DNA of 64,000 nucleotides. Source: Rhineura floridana (lineage: Eukaryota > Chordata > Lepidosauria > Squamata > Rhineuridae). Numbering within the stretch: the stretch's first letter is position 1; the number at the start of each line of letters is the position of its first letter. The position numbers were made by a program, and so were the translations under genes. The notes beneath the pieces are model-generated. The model saw nothing but the letters and a program-made list of their open reading frames with translations, searched no databases and was not told the DNA's origin. This document shows positions 1-10,381 of this stretch, piece after piece. Location of the stretch: contig NC_084485.1 in the NCBI RefSeq assembly GCF_030035675.1, forward strand, positions 98,786,838 to 98,850,837, written 5' to 3'.

Positions 1-151
1 CCACCAGTTATCTGCAGACCGTAGTCCTGCAAGATTCCTGAGGGGCGTCCTTACCCAATAATGCCTCAGAATACCTACATCGTCCTCCACCAAATTCCTC
101 ACCTGCCCGAACTCAATGCCACAAGAGGTGTATAGCTCATGCTTATACACC

Positions 152-565
152 TCACCCCAACAACCCCAACAACTCAGACAACCCCTTTTGTAAATCCTCC
201 AGGAACATATCGCACCCAGGTTCAGAGAGGTGAACCCCATCCTCACGAAACAGTTGGGGAAACTGAACACAGATCCTTGGATGTGAAATGTAACCCCACC
301 CATTTTTTAGGACAAGCTTCTTGATTCTCCGGTTCACCCCCTGCCTAGCTCTATCAATTTTATTAGGGTAAACCGCTCCTGTGCAAACCTGCTGCTCCAA
401 TAGAGCGGACCAAACCACTAGAAGATGAGGGAAAGTACATCTGACCCACTCCAAATCTCGCACCACCCTATAAAACAGATCTAAACTAGGGCACTGGGCG
501 AGGTAGTTCTCACCCAAGTGGGCTACTAAGATGTCGGCAAGAGGCCAGCCAAGAATTCCCAGCAC
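152..565 (-). pseudogene. SGNH/GDSL-like hydrolase part of the DIRS/Ngaro fossil
   Basis: A minus-strand frame of about 137 residues contains a block resembling the SGNH block with Gly-x-Asn (about residues 18-20) and, near the C-terminus, an Asp-Gly-Val-His-Leu-Ser stretch matching the Asp-x-x-His catalytic block. Hydrolase domains of this kind are known downstream of the recombinase in Ngaro-type elements. The N-terminal nucleophile block is not seen in this frame. Its role in the element is not established. It is read here as part of the fossil, not as a host enzyme. Confidence 0.65.
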
Positions 566-600
566 AGGGTAGGAAGAAGTTCACCCCATAACACGCCCCT

Positions 601-1048
601 CCTAGCCTGCCAATGGAAATTGGCCCTGGCAGAAAGACGGAGCTGAGTTCAGATGCCAGTCTCTGCCATTGCTCATGGCTCCCTTCAGGCTTCCCCAAGT
701 CTGTCCTGAGCTTCTTTCTAAGTCCCTCACCATTCCACTCCAACCATTCCACTCCAAGGGAGAGGGACTTCTCAGTGGTGGCCCCCAAATTATGGAATGA
801 TCTCCCTGACGAGGCGCACCTGGCACCAACACTGTTATCTTTTCGGCACCAGGTCAAGTCTTTCCTCTTCTCCCAGGCATTTTAGCATGTGTTTTTAAAT
901 TGTTTTTAATTTTTTTAAATTGTGTTTTTAAATTGTTTTTTGTGTTTTAAAATGTGTATATTTGTTTTTAATGTTTTTAATTGCTGTAAACCACCCAGAG
1001 AGCTTCAGCTATGGGGAGGTATATAAATGTAATAAATAAATAAATAAA
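601..1048 (+). mobile_element. CR1/L2-type LINE 3' end, inserted in the DIRS fossil
   Basis: The frame at about 764-885 encodes the conserved C-terminal tail of CR1/L2-type reverse transcriptases (FSVVAPKLWNDLP, then [18 protein letters not shown]). It is followed by a T-rich 3' UTR, the characteristic element end with ACCACCCAGAGAGCTTCAGC at about 989-1008, and a TAAA-repeat tail at 1030-1048. The copy is strongly 5'-truncated. It separates the hydrolase and recombinase parts of the fossil, so it landed after that element. No clear target duplication was found. Confidence 0.8.
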
Positions 1049-1183
1049 TGCCCCAAACAGGATGGAATACCCGCACAGCAAGGCGCTCTCTGGTTCCGGC
1101 AACATCCCGATACCTAGGGAAGGGAAGAAAACACAATTAATAACAGACCAACTGGAACTGGAACTAGCAACAAACAAGACCAT

Positions 1184-1448
1184 GCAGATCACTATCTACC
1201 CTTGGGTGCTGTACATGCACTCCAACTTCAAATTGTGCAAACTATTGCAGATCGCTATCTGCCCATGGCTGCGACGCATCACACATCACACCCATATAAA
1301 CAAGGAAGATGCAGATCGCTATCTGCCTGTGGGAGCGACAAGGGCACCAATGACCCAAATACTGCCAACTGTCCAGGTGCCAGATCTAACTCCATCAGTA
1401 CCGTATGTACACTTTAAATGCTGCAGATCGCCATCTGCCAATAGCCTG
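1184..1448. repeat. Periodic array of 16-bp palindromes
   Basis: The palindrome GCAGATCGCTATCTGC occurs at 1247-1262 and 1311-1326, with close variants at 1184-1199 and 1433-1448. Start-to-start spacings are 63, 64 and 122 bp, so about 62 bp or twice that; a weaker remnant (CCAGATCTAAC) sits near 1380. The DNA between the palindromes is much less similar than the palindromes. The array lies just past the recombinase domain of the DIRS fossil. Whether it belongs to that element or to a separate repeat is unclear. Confidence 0.6.
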
Positions 1449-1449
1449 T

Positions 1450-2203
1450 ATATCAGGTGATAACAGCCCGATAACAACAAAGCTTGCTTGAGTACTGCCC
1501 AGAATTGAAATGGAGTGAGTGACGACCCATCCTCATGAATGAAGAGGTAACCCAGCCCTCCAGGCCACGCTGCCAAATAAGCCTGCAACGCAGTGACAGG
1601 GCACAAATGAGGAATAGGGCAAGGGCCTAAAACAACCTGATGTCCATTGGCCTTCTCATCTGTCTTAGAAATTCGTAGCCTAAGGCAGGCTGATGAATTT
1701 GATAGAGCACAGTCAATGAACTGCAGGGCCCTGGCACAGCGGTCTCCCTTCGAGGCAGCGAACAGCTCACTAGGGCAAAATGCACCATAAAAGGGGATAA
1801 GAACAACAGCAGTGAATAGAGTCACCTCAAATGAAGAGGAACAAAGGCCCCGAACTTGCTGGAGCAACTGCCCAATAACACCCGGAGTAAATGGCTGCCT
1901 CCTATCAGGCATAGTGGGAGATATTCTGGCCCAATCCTCTAGCATCGTACGTATTCTGAATTCAGCTGTATACTCAAGAAGGCCCCTGGCTTTGGACTGA
2001 AAGGCCAATGCTGACAATTGGCCAGCAAGAGTGCTGACCACCTTACCCTCAGCCCGCAAGACAATAAAAAATCGTATGGTGGCTAACAGGTATGGGCCAC
2101 AGATACGGTAGGCCGGTATGTGCTCGAAATCTCCAAAAGTCAATACAGGTGCACTGGTAAGCCTTCTGGGTACTGGGTGCCAATGCCAAAACCATAGCAA
2201 CAC
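1450..2203 (-). pseudogene. Tyrosine recombinase part of the DIRS/Ngaro fossil
   Basis: A minus-strand frame of about 250 residues resembles the catalytic region of DIRS-type tyrosine recombinases: a helical N-terminal part, then a segment with FTAVVLIPFYGAFCPSEL corresponding to the region before the first catalytic Arg of the family, then KTDEKANGHQVVLGPCP and LCPVTALQAYLA, typical of this group. The frame continues past the recognisable domain into the palindrome array. It catalyses strand exchange in intact relatives; here it is a fossil. Confidence 0.7.
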
Positions 2204-2209
2204 TTGCTT

Positions 2210-3600
2210 CTACCTGCCAAGGCTCCAAAGACTGGCGGGCATCTGGGTCGGCACAGGTGAAACGCCGGGGACCAACTTCCAGAAACGCTCCATCTGGAAG
2301 CGAGAAAGTGCATCAGCAATGCTATTCTGCAGGCCGGGAACATGGCTGGCCACGAAAAGAATGTTAAAACATAAGCACTGCAAAACAAAGACCCACACCA
2401 GAGGCATCACCTGTGCCGACCGGGAAGTCTGAGAGTTAATAACCTGCACGGTGGCCTGATTGTCACACCAAAATCACACTGTGCGGTCCCAGAATGCAAG
2501 AGGCCACATGTGCACCGCCACTACAATGGGGAAAAATCCCAAGAATTAAATCAGAAGTAACTCCCGCCTCATGCCAGTCTGCAGGCCACCTCTCAGCGCA
2601 CTATTTATTATGGAATATGAGCCCAAATCCCGAGCCACCAGCGACATCAGAATGGATCTGAAGCTCTGCCTCCAACAGCATCTCCTGCCGCCAAAATGAG
2701 ACCCCATTGAAATCATAGAGGAAAGACAGTCAGGTCTGTAGGTCTGCTCTCATGCGGGCAGACACCCTGATATAATAGAACCTATGTTTAACGCCCTTCA
2801 TGGCGTCGCAGAGGTGCCTGAGGAACACCCTGCCAGGTGAGATCACCTTAGAGGCAAAGACCAAATGGCCTACAATCTCCTGTAATTGGAGCAATGTGAG
2901 TTTCCTCAGCCTCACAGCTGCTCGGAGCCTATCCCTTAAAGCCTTAAGTTTCTGGAACAGGAGCCTGGAACACTGAGCATCAGTGTCCAGTTCAAAACCC
3001 CAAAATGTAAGGCAGGTGGAGAGGCCCTCCGACTTCTCAGGGGGCAGGGGAACCCCCAAATAATCTGAAAGAGCTTGGAAAGCTGACACTAACCGGGCTC
3101 AGTGACCAGAATCGGGAGGGCCAACAAACAGAAATCATCCAAGTAGTGGGCCATCAACGAAGAACTGGCCCAGTCCCTAACAGCTCACTCCAGGAAGGTG
3201 CTAAATGCTTCAAAAGCGGAACACGATATGGAACAGCCCATAGGCATGGCCTGATCCACATATTATTGGCCGGAAAACTGAAAACCCAGAAGGTCAATGT
3301 CCCCAGGGTGAACAGGCAGGAGACGAAAGGCCAACTTGATGTCGCACTTTGCCATCAAGGCCCCCCTGCCAGCTCTTCTCACCACCCGGACAGCCTCATC
3401 AAAAGAAGTGTACCGGACAGAGGCAATGTCTGGGGAGATGCCATCAGAATGCTCCTTTGGAAAGGAGAGATTATGAATGAGCCATACTCACCCTGCTGTT
3501 TCTTAGGTACAATGCCAAGGGGTGAATTGCGAAGGTCCGGGGGGGGGAGGAAAGGGACCAGAAATCCTGTCTGCAGCAATCTCCTTGTTGAGCTTCCTGG
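2210..3600 (-). pseudogene. Reverse transcriptase-RNase H region of the DIRS/Ngaro fossil
   Basis: Minus-strand segments at about 2730-3089 (LSDYLGVPLPPEKSEGLS; FWGFELDT; LQEIVGHLVFASKVISPGR) match the C-terminal RT and connection region of DIRS elements. A segment near 2210-2449 (FVASHVPGLQNSIADALSR) matches the end of the RNase H domain. The N-terminal RT motif with PLGIVPKK lies near 3540. These motifs place the region between the gag-like part and the recombinase. The element is old and broken. Confidence 0.7.
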
Positions 3601-5178
3601 CAACTACCTCATCCAAGATCCTTATGGAAGCTTGGTTAGGTGCCCACATGGAAACCCTGGGACCCTCATAAGGGATCCTAAATCCCTCCATGAAACCCAC
3701 AAGGAGGTAAGCAGCAGCATCCCTGTTTGGATACATAGCCAGAAGGAGTGCCAATGGGGCAACACAAATTGGGCTATTGGCTTTGCAGAGTACCATGTCC
3801 ACCACGTGCTGACCTACGGGGCTGTTGGGTTTGCCCTGTCACACTCTAGAACAAGCTGAGCTGGGATGCCCACCACCGCATATCCCACAGGCAAGTTTGA
3901 AACAGCATGGGAGCTGGGTGCATCGTCCAGAGCTGTTATAACTCCAGCACACCTGGTGGGAATGAACCCACGGTGGCCCCTGGCCACTGCCAGAAGCCAT
4001 CGCCTGAGCTTTGGACAAAAGGTGACCACTGTCTGCTCTTTCCGCTTGAAGAGGCTGTGCCGGAGTCATACAACGAAGCCACATGCCCTGATGCTCCATG
4101 TCCCAATGCATTGTGGGATCGAGGGCCGCCCGCTGATGAAAATTTTCATCACAACACAGCCACGCCGTCCCAGCAAAATCCCTGAAGGCCCTATGAATGA
4201 TATCCTGATATTGAAGGGTAGGTCTGAGTCATCACACCCATGTACACCATGTATGCATTTAATCAATTAGGCTAAACCCTCTCCACCTTTTTATTTTTTT
4301 GCGGCCTCAGTATCCTTAGCCACCTCCCCATCTTTATCCTTGGACTCAGATTCCCTAAACAAGACAGTGACAATATCAACGTATTCACCCCTCCAAATCT
4401 TCTCTTTAGTAGACTGCAGGAGATGATTCCCAAGAGGGAGGGATCTATCTCATTGGGGATAAAAACACCCTGAGGGAGGGGCAATGAATGGACAGAAGAG
4501 GAATTAGGACCAGATGGCTGCCATGGGGTGATAGTTGCTACCGGCCAAGGAAATTGTAGCCAGGTTGGGACTGAAACTTCCCCCATGTAAGTGTACTGTG
4601 AAGAAGGTGTGGAGTCCCAGATGCCAAAACCAGAGCCCCTGTAACCTGTGCGCTGTCGGACTCACCTGGAAAGGCCGATGGGGAAACAATGACCACCATG
4701 TCTTGGAAGCCTAATGGGTCTGTAGCAGCCAAGGGAGAAGGCACTGGAGCCAGAGGTGGAAGACATTGGGATGGCCAAGGGCACCAACGGTGGGAGGGCA
4801 GACTGCTCTTCCTCAACCAACCCAGCTGATCCTACTGCTTGAGTGATAACAGAAGAAACAGGAGGAGTCGTAAAAGACTGGCCAGAGCTGGGAGCCTCTT
4901 TCTCCAGAGCGCATACCCTAGCAAGGAGAGGGCGCATAGGGTTAGCTTTAGAAGCCAGCCTGGCTGACTTCTTGGGTGGAGTAGGAGTACTAGGGCCAAA
5001 GCCCAGTTAGTCGGAGCTGAGAGTCGCCGCTCTAAAGCCTCAATCCTGGCAATAAGGGCCCGCATGGAGCCCATATCTGACTCTTCATATGAAGATTGAG
5101 GTTCTGCGGGGGGAGCGCTTGGCAGGCCACTTGACCACTTGAATGCCCCGCTTCTGTTTGAACTTCTTAGGAGGCATG
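3600..5178 (-). pseudogene. Gag-like region of the DIRS/Ngaro fossil
   Basis: Segments in several minus-strand frames match the upstream protein of DIRS elements: a basic N-terminus beginning at an ATG near 5178 (PPKKFKQKRG), a short helical stretch near 4920 and 5040 (LLARVCALEKE; LIARIEALERRL), a Cys/His-rich segment near 3900-3960 (NSSGRCTQLPCCFKLACGIC), and MYPNRDAAAYLLVGFMEGFR near 3680-3740, which in relatives leads into the RT. Cys-rich segments of this type are thought to bind nucleic acid. It is a fossil. Confidence 0.6.
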
Positions 5179-6040
5179 ATCAAATAACACAGAACACATG
5201 GAAAATTGAAAAAACAGGTAACAATTCAACCGGTCAACACTCGAATTAAGGTCCTGCAAACTTGGATAAGGGAACACGAAAGAAAAAAGGGTTTTTTATG
5301 GAAGAGGGGGAAGGGCACAAGAATAGGCCAGGGGCAACAATAAACTAGACCAACCAGGAGCAGGCTGAAGCACAGCAGCCACGTGTAACAGGCTTGGGCG
5401 GCCCAACAGCACCAGGCTCCTACCTGAAAGCCACGCTGGGGAGGGTGAGCAATGGGGGAGGGGGAGATACAATGTGGCAACCCCCAAGAGCCCAACCCAA
5501 TCAATGCAGGGGGGTGACCGGAGAGGCGCACTGGCACCTGAACACCCGCCAAGCACGGGAAACGTGCACACAAGCACTAGCCGAACACACATGACGTCAG
5601 GCAGGGCATTGAAGGAAAGTGAGGGTGCCATGCCACTGCGCCACGCCACCAGGCCACAGCAGGAATGGGTGCGCTAGCACCTGCGAAGCTCAGAAATGGG
5701 GGGTGAACTAGCACCTTACCAGTGCCAAAATGGGGGGGGGCTAGTGCCCGACAAGCGCCACCTCACTGCAAACCAGCTGAGCCACAGGGGAGGAAGACCG
5801 CCGCCGCTGCTGCCACCGCCGCCACCAACAACACGAAGCAGGCCCAGCACAAGCCTCAGCCTGGCACAAGCCTTGTGTTAAACCTCACTTGTGAACGAAC
5901 AAGAGAACAAGGATTAGGGAGGCGGAGCGGTATTAAATACAACCGCTCCCCTCCCTCCCACTGAGGTGAAGTGCAACCTCACCCCACTCCCTCATCCAAT
6001 CGGGAGTGGCCTTCCCGAGCCTTCTCCGCCCAGAGGGGAT
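5179..6040. other. GC-rich leader of the DIRS fossil and flank
   Basis: This stretch is rich in G and C with runs such as CCGCCGCCGCTGC near 5800. It contains no convincing protein. It sits upstream (minus strand) of the gag-like start near 5178 and probably includes the 5' leader or terminal repeat of the DIRS-type element. I could not define a terminal repeat by eye because the partner end is outside the window. Confidence 0.35.
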
Positions 6041-6074
6041 GAGGGCAAACCCGCCCCCACGCTAAGGTGGGAAC

Positions 6075-6150
6075 ACCATTGTCATTTGCCAGCCTGGGCT
6101 CCTTTGGAAGGAAGGACAGGATATAAATTTAATAAATAATAATAACAACA
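6075..6150 (+). mobile_element. LINE/SINE 3' tail fragment
   Basis: CCTGGGCTCCTTTGGAAGG followed by GGATATAAATTTAATAAATAATAATAACAAC is the usual 3' terminus of CR1/L2-type elements and of SINEs that borrowed it. Only the last 70 or so bases are recognisable. Confidence 0.55.
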
Positions 6151-7300
6151 TTCTTTTTGGCAAAAATCCCTAAGCAGTTTACAGAAATTATAAAATCAAA
6201 ATAGATAAATACAATACATATACAAATAAGGGCCAGAATATAAGAAATGCATTTGAAAGCCATCATTTAAAACAGCAAGTCAACAACTGAACAGGTAACA
6301 TTTTCAAATATCCAAATAGGCCTGGGTAAACAACTGGTATTTAGGAGATCTTTGAAACATCCAACAGATGATGCTACAACTGAAAAGACCCATTTCTGAA
6401 AGACTCATTTTTGAGATGGCAATCCACTGGCTATGGTTCAACGAGCAGGCTCTCCTCTTACAATAATAAAGTTTGATTTAGCCTGTAATAGGTAAGGCAG
6501 TCTGCTAGATATCCTGGTCCTAATTTATTTAGGGCTTTCTATGTCAATAATAAAACTTTGAACTTGGCTTCAGGGCCGGCACCAAAGGGTGGCCAGGTCA
6601 GGCGCTTGCCGAGGGCCCCTGCAGCCCAGAGGGGGCCCTGAAGAGCCCCTTGTATGGGTGGGAAAGTAGAGCGCCCCTGCAGCGATCCGCAGCAGACTCC
6701 CTGCCGCAGATCGCAGGGAGGGAGCTCCTAGGCCGGCTGCCCACTCACTCCACCTACCTCTCTCTCCTGTCTTCTGCTGCTGTGCGGGCAGGGCTACCAT
6801 CAACCAAGATGGCGGCGGAGGCTTCTTTAAGGAGCTGATGCCCCTACTGCCATCTTGGCTGATGGCAGGCGTGTGCATGCACGTAGCGTACCGTGCATGC
6901 ATTCCATCAACCAAGATGGTGGCAGGGTCATCAGCTCCTTAGAGAAGCCTCTGCTGCCACCTTAGTTGATGGCAGCCCTGTGTGCACAGCGCGCACCCCG
7001 GGCAGGCTGGTGCTCAAGGGCCAAGTAATGCCTGGGGCTGGCACTCCTTGGCTTAACAGCAAATAGGCAGCCAGGGCAGATCCTTAAGCACTGGTGTAAT
7101 GTGTAGCTAGATGTACCACTCAGAACTCTAGCTGCAGCATTCTTCCCCAGCTGCAGCTTCCAAATCAAGTGCAAGGGAGCCCCACATTGTGTGCATTAAT
7201 GTAATCTAAAAGTGAGATTACCAATGCATCGATCTCCATGGAGAGGCTACCCCTGTTCAGAAATGGGCATAGAGTTGTACCATCTGAAGCAGCGGCTGCC
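6151..7300 (-). mobile_element. CR1/L2-type LINE 3' end, split by a hAT element
   Basis: Read on the minus strand, 7090-7055 continues into 6570-6440 and gives the conserved pattern HWLPI..., AKFKV, then K-A-L-N-K-L-G-P-G-Y, the same block seen in the copies at 9.8 kb and 41.0 kb, with several stop codons. The two halves join cleanly only when the hAT element at 6571-7046 and one copy of its 8-bp duplication are ignored. The 3' end lies near 6151. This is an old copy. Confidence 0.7.
6571..7046. mobile_element. Non-autonomous hAT-like element (476 bp)
   Basis: The element starts CAGGGCCGGCACC and ends GGGGCTGGCACTC, imperfect inverted termini of the hAT type. It is flanked by an exact 8-bp duplication CTTGGCTT at 6563-6570 and 7047-7054, as expected for hAT transposition. 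No transposase is encoded. Internally it holds inverted copies of a segment around ATCAACCAAGATGGCGGC and of CATCAACCAAGATGGTGGC, so much of it is self-complementary. It lies within an older LINE, confirming insertion into a repeat. Confidence 0.8.
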
Positions 7301-7506
7301 CATAGATGTTAAGCAGCATTGAGGACAATATAGTGCTTTTCAGCACCCTGCAGTTCAACTGCCAGGCACAGACATCCAATGCTACTCTCTTGCCCATAGG
7401 TAAGAGTTAAACCACCATAATACAGTGCCTGCAACCCCCAACAATGATGTGTGAAAAGTGCTTAAGAGAATGTGGAAACATACCTGTTCAACCCAATTTA
7501 TGCACC

Positions 7507-7640
7507 TAAAACTGCAATCCTATGCATGCTTACTTGGGAGCAAGTCTCATTCAACTTAATGGGTCTCATGTTTGAGTAAAGTGATACCCATTAAGTTGAA
7601 TGAGACTTACTTCCACGTAAGCATACACAGAATAGTAGCT
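7507..7640. repeat. Short palindromic dispersed repeat
   Basis: The arms AGTCTCATTCAACTTAATGGGT (22 bp, given here only as coordinates about 7543-7564) and its exact reverse complement at about 7588-7609 form a hairpin, with outer arms TGCAATCCTATGCATGCTTA and a degenerate partner. Similar sequence appears at 9436, 35744, 41655, 45640 and 53190. The family is common in squamate DNA but I cannot name it with certainty. Confidence 0.65.
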
Positions 7641-8036
7641 TTAGGTCAGCAGCAAAAACCAATACAACACTTCCTCATTATATCTAATTCTCAGCAGTCC
7701 TGAAGAAACCAAAACTTGGAACAGATGTAGAGCATATCACAGTTTTGAAGTCAAAGTTAAGCATGTTTTGAAACTGTTTTAAGCATGTTTTTAACCTCTC
7801 TGTTGAAAACAGTTGGACATAAAGTGCTTAACTTTGGATGAATCATGCACATAATCCATAGGTTATCCCCCCTTTTTCATTCTAAATTATAAAACAAATA
7901 TAATTTTATGTACTAATTTTTAATTTAGAGGAAGAAATATATACTTGGGGAAAAATACAAATGCTATACTGAGGGAAAAAATCATTTCATTAAAATCTAT
8001 CTTAGAACAAAGAGCACTGTACCATTATTTTTTCAG

Positions 8037-8230
8037 GTGGCTTCCTGTCATTGCCCTCAAACAAAGGGAGCCAGTCACCTTTGGTCCCTTGAACTCAAAC
8101 AGCAATGGCATTCTTGAGGAAGCTGAATCACTACTTTCATCTGTTGATGCAGTGGAGTGGATCCATGTCTGGAGGATTAAAAACAGCCTCTCTTTGAAAG
8201 GACTACACAAAGGAGAGACTCTGACTTCTG
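8037..8230 (+). CDS. Candidate host exon (unidentified)
   Basis: A run TATTTTTTCAG ends at 8036 and looks like a splice acceptor; CTTCTG followed by GTAAGC at 8231 looks like a donor. The 194 bp between them are open in one frame, starting W-L-P-V-I-A-L-K-Q-R and ending K-G-E-T-L-T-S, entering in phase 2 and leaving in phase 1. I do not recognise the protein. The open frame also extends upstream of the acceptor, so the length alone is not strong evidence. It may be chance. Confidence 0.22.
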
Positions 8231-8474
8231 GTAAGCAACAGCTGCCAAAATAACTGGTGTGAATCCTATTAGTTAAGAACAATTCAGAAGTCAGACTGAG
8301 GCAAACTAAGCTGGACAACACCCAGTCACTATCTCATATGCTCAATATCATTACGAAACATGGTGTTTTGTTTTTGTTTTTTTGGTGGGGGACTTCTGAG
8401 TGATCATACCCCTTGGTTTTCATTCCAAGCTGTCCCTGAATGTATTATATTTGAATCCCATCATACCTTTAAGG

Positions 8475-8610
8475 CAGGGGTGAGCAATTTGTGGCCCTCC
8501 AAACATTGTTGAACCCCAACCTCCATCAGTCTGTAAGCCAGCATGGCCAATGGTCAAGGATGGGAGTTTTAGTTCAACGACACCTGGAGGGGCACAGTTC
8601 CCCACCCCTA
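8475..8610. mobile_element. 136-bp mini-hAT with 8-bp target duplication
   Basis: The termini CAGGGGTGAGC and CCCCACCCCTA are inverted repeats with three mismatches and are of the hAT type. Flanking octamers CTTTAAGG (8467-8474) and CTCTAAGG (8611-8618) agree at 7 of 8 bases. The interior is self-complementary (CATTGTTGAACCCCAAC against GTTTTAGTTCAACG). Related sequence lies at 36781-36905. Confidence 0.75.
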
Positions 8611-8639
8611 CTCTAAGGAGCTCAGGGCTCATATATGAG

Positions 8640-8795
8640 ATTATCCCATCCTGTTCTTAGAACAATCCTGTGAAATAGGCTAGTCTGAAAGATGTTGATT
8701 GAATGAAGTCACTTGACTAAACTGGGATTTGTACCCACATTTACCTGGTCCAAGTTCAATACCCTGTCCACTACACCACTACTGGATAGTCAGAC
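8640..8795 (-). mobile_element. tRNA-derived SINE, diverged
   Basis: On the minus strand the head AGTGGTGTAGTGGACAGGGT carries a pol III A-box-like stretch and GTGGGTACAAATCCC a B-box-like stretch, followed by the body with CTAGCCTATTTCACAGGATTG. The same head and body are clearer at 53798-54033 and 28085-28258. The copy is old. Confidence 0.6.
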
Positions 8796-9435
8796 AAATA
8801 TCATGAAAGACAGCTGATGTTTTTGCGGCAGTAGCCTTTTTTGAGGCACTTTTTCATTGCAAACTTTGTGACAAGCCAGCACCTGCAAGCCAGTCCAAAC
8901 TTTTATTTAATCCACCATGATGCTGGACACACCATGATGAGTTGCTTCATTCCAAACAGCTTCAATTCCAAAATGGCAGCACAACTACAGCAAATAACAA
9001 TTTCATAACAATTTCAGACTTATTGAATGTGCCTGAGAGAGATCCTGCTGCTATTGGAGCTCTTTTCAGGGGAGAGGCCCCCTTTCCCCCATCCTGGAGC
9101 CAAGGAAAGGCTTGTGATTTGAGTCCTGGCTGGAGACGCTGGAAACTAAAAAGACACAAAGAGAGGCCTTCTGTCTGCATCATGGCTTTCGGGTGCCTCC
9201 CTACAAGCCTGATGGAAAAGCAAGATCTATTGGACAGATAATGCTGTGAACCCCTCCACCTTGTGCTCAGGCTGTGAATGGGAGCCTTGCACCCATCAAC
9301 CAAACCAGGACATAGGACAGAAGCCCTGGTTAAAAGCATCCAAATAATCAGTCTTGTCCAGAAGTACCAGGAGTTTGAGCCACAAGAATCTCAAACACCT
9401 TGCCTAAGTATGGTAAAATGGATACATTTAAGGGT
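8796..9435. other. Unassigned sequence
   Basis: No gene, RNA or repeat was recognised. Open frames of about 100-125 residues on both strands (8942-9241 and 8962-9339) overlap each other, lack known motifs and are taken as chance. Confidence 0.4.
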
Positions 9436-9532
9436 GTAATCCTATACTGTATACAGTTACATGCAGGTAAATCCAACTGAACTCAATGGGGCTTACTTCT
9501 CAGTATACATGTATAGGATTTCACTATAAATT
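9436..9532. repeat. Short palindromic dispersed repeat, second copy
   Basis: TGTAATCCTATACTGTATAC, the central AACTGAACTCAATGGGGCTTACTTCT and a closing ATACATGTATAGGATTTCAC match the family seen at 7507 and 35744. The outer arms are inverted copies of each other. Confidence 0.65.
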
Positions 9533-9662
9533 AATAGGATCAGGTGTAGGGATATTTATATACTAAAAATATGAAGGGTTTCTACAAGAGTTTTATAGAT
9601 CAACTTATTCTGTCCATACATACCTATTTATCATAATGCTTAGCAGATTTCAAGATGGTAAC

Positions 9663-10381
9663 ACTGCAGTGACGACCTCGCCTCAGTTATCCATGCTCTG
9701 GTAACCTCAAGATTGGACTACTGCAATGCGCTTTACGTGGGGCTGCCTTTGAAGACGGTTCAGAAACTGCAACTAGTGCAAAACGCAGCGGCTCGACTGT
9801 TGACAAGGACCAAACGATCAGAACATATAACACCTGTTCTGGCCCGTTTGCACTGGTTGCCTATACGTTTCCGGGCAAGATTCAAAGTGTTGGTTTTGAC
9901 CTATAAAGCCTTACACGGTGCGGGTCCGCAATACCTGGTGGAACGCCTCTCCCGATATGAACCTACCCGTACACTACGTCCAACATCGAAGGCCCTCCTC
10001 CAGGTACCGACTCATAAAGAGGCCCGGAGGATGACAACAAGAAATAGGGCCTTCTCAGTGGTGGCCCCCGAACTATGGAATAGTTTCTCCGACAAGACGC
10101 GCCTGGCGCCAACTTTGTTATCCTTTCGGCGCCAGGTTAAAACCTTCCTCTTTTCCTAGGCATTTTAACATATTTTAGCATATTTTAGCATATTTAGCAC
10201 ATTCTGGTTTTCTAAATTTAAATTGTGTAATATGTTTTTAGCTCTGGGGAATTTTTGTGGTATGTTTGTATTTACTATGTGATTTTATTATATTACTGTA
10301 TTTTTATGTTTATGTTGTACACTGCCCAGACAGCCGTTGGCTGTGGGCGGTATAGAAATTGAATAAAATAAATAAATAAAT
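9663..10381 (+). mobile_element. CR1/L2-type LINE 3' end, young copy
   Basis: A frame of 148 residues (9713-10159) is open through the C-terminal domain: [48 protein letters not shown], and [13 protein letters not shown] to the stop. This block follows the RT domain in CR1/L2-type LINEs. The 3' UTR ends ACACTGCCCAGACAGCCGTT, then GAATAAAATAAATAAATAAA. The open frame suggests a fairly recent insertion. The copy is 5'-truncated; no target duplication was seen. Confidence 0.85.

Larger units (their letters stand above)
1..5960 (-). mobile_element. DIRS/Ngaro-type tyrosine-recombinase retroelement, fossil
   Basis: The minus strand carries, in order, a gag-like region with a Cys-rich segment, a reverse transcriptase-RNase H region, a tyrosine recombinase and an SGNH-type hydrolase. 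This order is known from the DIRS/Ngaro group of vertebrate retroelements, which integrate with a tyrosine recombinase instead of a DDE integrase. The element is clearly broken, with of the order of ten interruptions, and is further split by a CR1/L2-type LINE end near 601-1048. The 3' end lies at or beyond the left edge of the window. The right boundary near 5960 is a guess based on the end of a GC-rich leader. It is probably an old copy. Confidence 0.75.
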
